From NCBI GenBank assembly GCA_900545515.1, contig UQZA01000044.1:1-18806 (forward strand): 18,806 nucleotides of DNA, given 5' to 3'. Position 1 is the first letter of the stretch. Each line of letters opens with the position of its first letter. Positions 15,101-18,806 of the stretch are shown piece after piece. The notes beneath the pieces are model-generated. The model had not been told where the DNA came from. It worked only from the letters and a program-made list of their open reading frames with translations, and made no database searches. A program made the position numbers and the translations under genes. Source of the DNA: an uncultured Eubacteriales bacterium. GTDB taxonomy: Bacteria > Bacillota > Clostridia > Oscillospirales > Oscillospiraceae.

Positions 15101-16192
15101 TCAATCTGTTCTAAAGTACTTTTTTAGTGAATCGATCAAGGCGCTGATCTCCGCCTTGTTAAGAGAGTAATAGGTCCGGGCGCCGTCGTTATGGACCGTC
15201 ACCAGCTTGGCGCCCATGAGGATGCCGATGTGTTGGGAGACTGTGACGGGGGACAGACCCACGAAGCTGGCCAGTTCCCGGCCATAGGCGGGGCCGTCCA
15301 GGAGCTTGGTGAGGATGTTAAATCGGTTCCGGTTACTGAGGGCGGAGAGGGTTTGGGTCAGCTGGATGCCAGAATTACGGGACTGGGCGAAATTTTCACG
15401 TAAGAATTCACACAGGGTGCCGATACAGCAAAGCAGCACGGTTTCGTCAGCATTAAATCCGTAAACGACATAGTTGCTGCATACAACGCTGGGATAAATG
15501 TAAATTTGCTTGATCCGGCTCCGGTCTCTGGGCAGGAGCCGGTCCATCATCGCCTCCTCTGTTTCCTGGCAGTAACGGTTGTGAAAATGCTCCAGCAGGG
15601 GCGAAATCAGCTCCTGACATCTTTGAAACTCCTTTGCCACAGGCGTCAAGGCGTCTTGGAGCAGATCCACATATTGCTCTCCGTTGAGGGCCAGGTCGGT
15701 CAGGATCAGCTTGGAGCTTTGGGGCAGGTCGCTTCCGTTGATGGCCTGAAACAGCTGTTGAATGCTGAGATTTTCACCGGCATCACAGCTTTCCGGATTC
15801 AAAAATTCCAAAATTCGCCCTGGCAGTCCCCAGAGGCTTTGACGAAGATGCGTGAAAAAGTCAGCAGCCTCCCAATCTAGGTATGCTTCTGCCAGGCCGG
15901 GTAGCAGTATGGAGCAAACATGCCCGGCGGATGGATGCCGCTGGTCATTGCCCTTGTGGTACAGAGGGGCATAGAGCTTCTGGAGCGTGGCATCCTGCAC
16001 CGTGATGCTGGCACGAAGCCGCTGCTCCAGCTCGGTGAGAATTTTGGAGTAGGATGACAGGGCCTGGCTGTGCAGGCAGCTTTCTCCCTTACCAAAGGTC
16101 CGCTCCAGAAAGGAATTCCAGGACACACCTGCCGCCTGGTTTGCCAGGAACAGGCTCGCTTCGAAGAGTGGGATGGGGTTGTAGCAAATCAT
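15101..16192 (-). CDS. ArsR-family-like winged-helix regulator, divergent from an SLH protein gene
   Basis: This 363-residue protein has an ArsR-like winged helix at about residues 280-355: LSALSNRNRFNILTKLL, the recognition helix in LSPVTVSQHIGILMGAKLV and a wing GARTYYSLNK. The long N-terminal part is unassigned and contains several cysteines (for example VLLCCIGTLCEF near 260), so a redox or metal signal is conceivable but unproven. The start is set at the ATG whose complement is 16190-16192: GAGAGG lies 6 bases upstream and the product begins MICYNPIPLFEAS, matching the start of the 4704 paralogue. Extending to 16333 would run through the gene's own promoter and the divergent operator. 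It probably represses the divergent surface protein gene and perhaps itself. Confidence 0.85.
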   Translation of the reverse strand: MICYNPIPLFEASLFLANQAAGVSWNSFLERTFGKGESCLHSQALSSYSKILTELEQRLRASITVQDATLQKLYAPLYHKGNDQRHPSAGHVCSILLPGLAEAYLDWEAADFFTHLRQSLWGLPGRILEFLNPESCDAGENLSIQQLFQAINGSDLPQSSKLILTDLALNGEQYVDLLQDALTPVAKEFQRCQELISPLLEHFHNRYCQETEEAMMDRLLPRDRSRIKQIYIYPSVVCSNYVVYGFNADETVLLCCIGTLCEFLRENFAQSRNSGIQLTQTLSALSNRNRFNILTKLLDGPAYGRELASFVGLSPVTVSQHIGILMGAKLVTVHNDGARTYYSLNKAEISALIDSLKKYFRTD

Positions 16193-16241
16193 AATGTACC
16201 TCTCTAATTGGTTGCGGCAGTTGGCTATGCCACTTTTGTCC

Positions 16242-16250
16242 ATTATAGCA
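16242..16250 (-). promoter_or_regulatory. Extended -10 promoter of the 15101 regulator
   Basis: On the minus strand the sequence reads TGCTATAAT, a perfect extended -10 element. No good -35 is present, as is usual for such promoters. The predicted start near 16235 leaves a leader of about 43 bases. Confidence 0.6.
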
Positions 16251-16269
16251 CTTTTTTTGCAGAAAGCTA

Positions 16270-16298
16270 TTGACAACGTCACAAAAAGCGGGTAAAAT
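16270..16298 (+). promoter_or_regulatory. Promoter of the second surface protein gene
   Basis: TTGACA (16270-16275), a 17-base spacer, then TAAAAT (16293-16298). The predicted start is near 16305, directly at the operator-like palindrome. Confidence 0.82.
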
Positions 16299-16307
16299 TT
16301 ATCCATC

Positions 16308-16331
16308 ACGAACGTTCGTAAAAATACGAAC
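16308..16331. promoter_or_regulatory. Operator candidate: palindrome plus third half-site
   Basis: ACGAACGTTCGT (16308-16319) is a perfect 12-base palindrome. A third copy of the ACGAAC half-site lies at 16326-16331. Both sit just downstream of the -10 box and upstream of the ribosome binding site, where a bound protein would block transcription. The divergent ArsR-like regulator is the obvious candidate binder. Confidence 0.65.
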
Positions 16332-16350
16332 AAGAAAAAGGAGGCATTTT

Positions 16351-18806
16351 ATGAAACGGATCATTGCGGTACTTGCGCTCATCGCTCTGCTGGTGTCGTT
16401 CACCGGCGTTCCCGTTTCGGCAGCAGCCATCAATCCCCCTGCATTTGCAGGCCGTGGAGATTCGGATCCGCTGCGGGCGGTGCAGATGGCCGTGCCCGAA
16501 GGGGCGAAACCTATGGCGGCGGCCACTTTGGATGAGGCGCTGAACGTCCCGGGTGGAACTTTGGAATTCAGCACCTTTAGCATGCCGAGCTACGGCTTCT
16601 ATGACTGGGTGGTGGAGGAGGACTATGCCAAGTCCAACAGCGCTGGCCACGATGGAGGCCCTGAGAACCCCTATGGACCATACACCCAGAGTCAGGTGAG
16701 CACTTGGGTGGACTTCGGGGAGGATCAGGCGATTTCCTTCCGCTTCCGGGTCAGCTGTCAGGATGCAGAGGAGACGGACTACTTTGCCCTGTTTGTGGAC
16801 CAGGTCCCCGCTGGGGTCTGGTACGGAGAGGTGGATTGGACAACCTTCTCCTTCCCGGTCTCTACTGGTGAGCATCAGCTGACCTGGGTCTACAACAAGG
16901 ACGCGTCCATATCGGAAGGCGAGGATACGGCGTATCTGGACGATGTGGAGGTAGTTCCCTTTCAGCGCTACAATCCGGTGCACGCACCGGAGCTGGACGA
17001 GGCGCTGAATGTACCCGGCGGAACCCTGGAGTTCTACACTCCAGAGGAGGCGGCCAATGGGTACTTCCCCTGGGAGGCGGTGGAGGAAGGCTACGCCAGG
17101 TCTACCAACCAAGGGATCGACGCTGCCACTTCCTATTCTCCTCCTTCGATTTCTACGGTTTATACAATGGTGGACGCCAAGGAGGGTGACGTGCTCACCT
17201 TCCGGTATAAAGTCAGTAGCGAGAAGAAAATGGATTTGCTCCGCTTCTATCTGGATGGCGAGCGGTTAGAAAGCTGGTCCGGCGAGGTGGACTGGGCGAC
17301 CTTCATCCTGGCCCTGGAGGCAGGTCCCCACGAGCTGCGGTGGGAGTACGATAAGGATTACTCCGGCTCGCAGATGGAAGACACAGGCTGTCTCGATGAC
17401 GTTTGTGTAGCGGCGCCGGTGGCAGCTACTGGTGTGGAGATGCAGGAGACTGCCTCTGTGGCCGGGTACCGGACTGTGCAGCTTACCTGGAACGTCCTGC
17501 CTGACACGGCTTTTAACCGGGATGTGACCTTCACCTCTTCGGATGAGGCAATCGCCACGGTGAATGAAATGGGCCAAGTAACCGGCGTCAGCCAGGGTGA
17601 GGCCACCATCACCGTCACCACCAAGGATGGCGGCTTTACGGATACCTGCCTCGTGACTGTCACGCCGGATGAACCCCCGGTGAACCTCTATGGCTTCATC
17701 TGGGCCCAATTTGCCGATGATACGGAGGGCTATTATCGGGAGCCGAATACCTGGGGCTCCTTTACAGACACGAATCCCAAGGACGCCAAGATCCTGGGCC
17801 AGATGCCTGCAGGCGATGGTGTGCAGGAGGGAACGGTGGTGCTCTGCGCGGAGTTAGTGGGCGATACGGTCTATGGCTATACCAAGGGGGGCTACTTCTT
17901 CACCATGGACTTTGAAGCCATGGAACAGGGGACGCTTGGGAATGTGGAATACAAGCGGGTCAACGTCACAGGGTATGAGGATTTCTACCCTACGGAAATG
18001 GCCTATGACTACAGCACGGGGACCATGTACATCATCAATATGCTTGGGGTCTTGTACGAGGTGGATTTGGAAACCGGCGACCTGGATCTGGACTCTGCCC
18101 GGGTGCTGGATGGCGTCCTACCGGGTGCTCCCTCCGGTGTCAGCGACTACGCCTGTGGCTTTGCCATTGACCTGGACGGAAACGCCTACATTATGATTGT
18201 GGGCATAGGCATGAGCTACGGCGGCAACGGTTGCTCCCGGCTGGCGAAATTGGATCTGGAGACCGGCGAGTATACGGTCGTTGGTCAGACCACAGCGGAG
18301 TGCTATCAGGAGCAGTCCATGTGCTTCGACCACAACTCCGGGCGGCTTTATTGGGCCCAGTTCAACACAATCTACGATGTGAGCTGCGTTCAGCTCTTCA
18401 TCGTGGATACAGAGACGGCGGAGCTCACAGACTGTGGCCGGATTACGGAGTTTGGCGCAGAGGTTCTGGGTATGTTCATCCCCATCTGCGAACATTCCGA
18501 GTTGACTGCCGTGGAGGCTAAGGCCCCCACCTGCACCGAGTCAGGCAATCCCGCCTATTACCACTGTGAGAACTGTGGCAAGAACTTCTATGATGACAAG
18601 GCCATTGAGGAGGCTCCCGTTGAAGAGCTGACCCTCCCTGCCTTGGGCCACAAGCTTGAGCTCCGGAATGCCAAAGAAGCCACCTGCACCGAAGACGGCT
18701 ACACCGGCGATGAGGTCTGCACCACCTGCGGAGAAATCGTGAAGCGGGGTGAGGTCATCCCGGCCCATTGCCCCAGCAAGGCCTTTGCAGATCTGAATAC
18801 GGACCG
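16351..18806 (+). CDS. Secreted multidomain surface protein, SLH-anchored (3' end outside window)
   Basis: The frame is open from the ATG at 16351 to the right edge (818 codons). AAGGAGG lies 7 bases upstream. Residues 1-26 form a signal peptide (MKRIIAVLALIALLVSF, small residues SAAA at the end). Two tandem jelly-roll-like repeats follow (about 59-204 and 214-350); both begin LDEALNVPGGTLEF, share GEVDW, and end near YLDDVEV or CLDDVCV. A Big2 domain lies at about 357-441 and a propeller-like repeat region at about 444-710. Two Cys-rich repeats follow (713-806), with CENCG and CTTCG motifs. The last codons read CPSKAFADLNTD, matching the point in the left-hand surface protein where its SLH repeats begin, so SLH repeats are expected next. 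No enzymatic domain is visible; adhesion or wall structure is the likely role. Confidence 0.9.
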   Translation, partial: MKRIIAVLALIALLVSFTGVPVSAAAINPPAFAGRGDSDPLRAVQMAVPEGAKPMAAATLDEALNVPGGTLEFSTFSMPSYGFYDWVVEEDYAKSNSAGHDGGPENPYGPYTQSQVSTWVDFGEDQAISFRFRVSCQDAEETDYFALFVDQVPAGVWYGEVDWTTFSFPVSTGEHQLTWVYNKDASISEGEDTAYLDDVEVVPFQRYNPVHAPELDEALNVPGGTLEFYTPEEAANGYFPWEAVEEGYARSTNQGIDAATSYSPPSISTVYTMVDAKEGDVLTFRYKVSSEKKMDLLRFYLDGERLESWSGEVDWATFILALEAGPHELRWEYDKDYSGSQMEDTGCLDDVCVAAPVAATGVEMQETASVAGYRTVQLTWNVLPDTAFNRDVTFTSSDEAIATVNEMGQVTGVSQGEATITVTTKDGGFTDTCLVTVTPDEPPVNLYGFIWAQFADDTEGYYREPNTWGSFTDTNPKDAKILGQMPAGDGVQEGTVVLCAELVGDTVYGYTKGGYFFTMDFEAMEQGTLGNVEYKRVNVTGYEDFYPTEMAYDYSTGTMYIINMLGVLYEVDLETGDLDLDSARVLDGVLPGAPSGVSDYACGFAIDLDGNAYIMIVGIGMSYGGNGCSRLAKLDLETGEYTVVGQTTAECYQEQSMCFDHNSGRLYWAQFNTIYDVSCVQLFIVDTETAELTDCGRITEFGAEVLGMFIPICEHSELTAVEAKAPTCTESGNPAYYHCENCGKNFYDDKAIEEAPVEELTLPALGHKLELRNAKEATCTEDGYTGDEVCTTCGEIVKRGEVIPAHCPSKAFADLNTD

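Noticed and set aside
14922..15170. An 82-codon plus-strand ORF in the gap before the minus-strand regulator
   Set aside because: No ribosome binding site, overlaps a hairpin and the end of the real minus-strand gene, and shows no recognisable motif.
15506..15880. A 124-codon plus-strand ORF opposite the second regulator
   Set aside because: It lies wholly antisense to a gene with clear winged-helix motifs, with no ribosome binding site of note.

Overview
This looks like a chromosomal window from a GC-rich, anaerobic gut-type Clostridium relative, probably Oscillospiraceae (Flavonifractor or Intestinimonas type). That placement is inference: it rests on S-layer homology (SLH) surface proteins carrying Big2 and dockerin-like modules, Gram-positive ribosome binding sites, near-consensus housekeeping promoters, and the gene families present. 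No rRNA, tRNA, CRISPR array or intact transposase was found.

Layout, left to right. (1) Positions 1-4427 hold the C-terminal part of a giant SLH-anchored surface protein whose first codons are the tail of a subtilase (S8) domain. (2) Positions 4441-4703 hold a terminator hairpin, a folded RNA candidate ending in a U-run, and a promoter. (3) A winged-helix regulator lies at 4704-5819. (4) A compact three-gene run follows: aminoacyl-histidine dipeptidase (pepD), a TIM-barrel amidohydrolase and endonuclease III (nth). (5) A perfect-consensus promoter drives an overlapping pair: a serine-palmitoyltransferase-like alpha-oxoamine synthase and a classical short-chain reductase. (6) Two adjacent CobW/COG0523-type GTPases come next. 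The first carries five tandem 13-residue His/Cys repeats. The second is fused to a C-terminal domain resembling the soluble part of the TIGR03943/YcgQ family. (7) A purine nucleoside phosphorylase ends in a strong terminator. (8) A 579-base gene-free stretch holds a 79-base element with perfect 23-base terminal inverted repeats. (9) A second winged-helix regulator (minus strand) is divergent from a second secreted protein that runs off the right edge as its SLH region begins.

How the parts may work together. Each of the two surface-protein genes has a neighbouring regulator of the same architecture: a long N-terminal region with a C-terminal ArsR-like winged helix. In the second pair, a palindrome plus a third half-site lies just downstream of the surface gene's -10 box, which suggests repression by the divergent regulator. 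The GTPase pair looks like a metal-allocation (probably zinc) operon. The synthase and reductase have the arrangement expected for making a long-chain amino alcohol such as a sphingoid-like base, which would be notable in a Firmicute. The peptidase, amidohydrolase, nth and phosphorylase genes are ordinary housekeeping functions.
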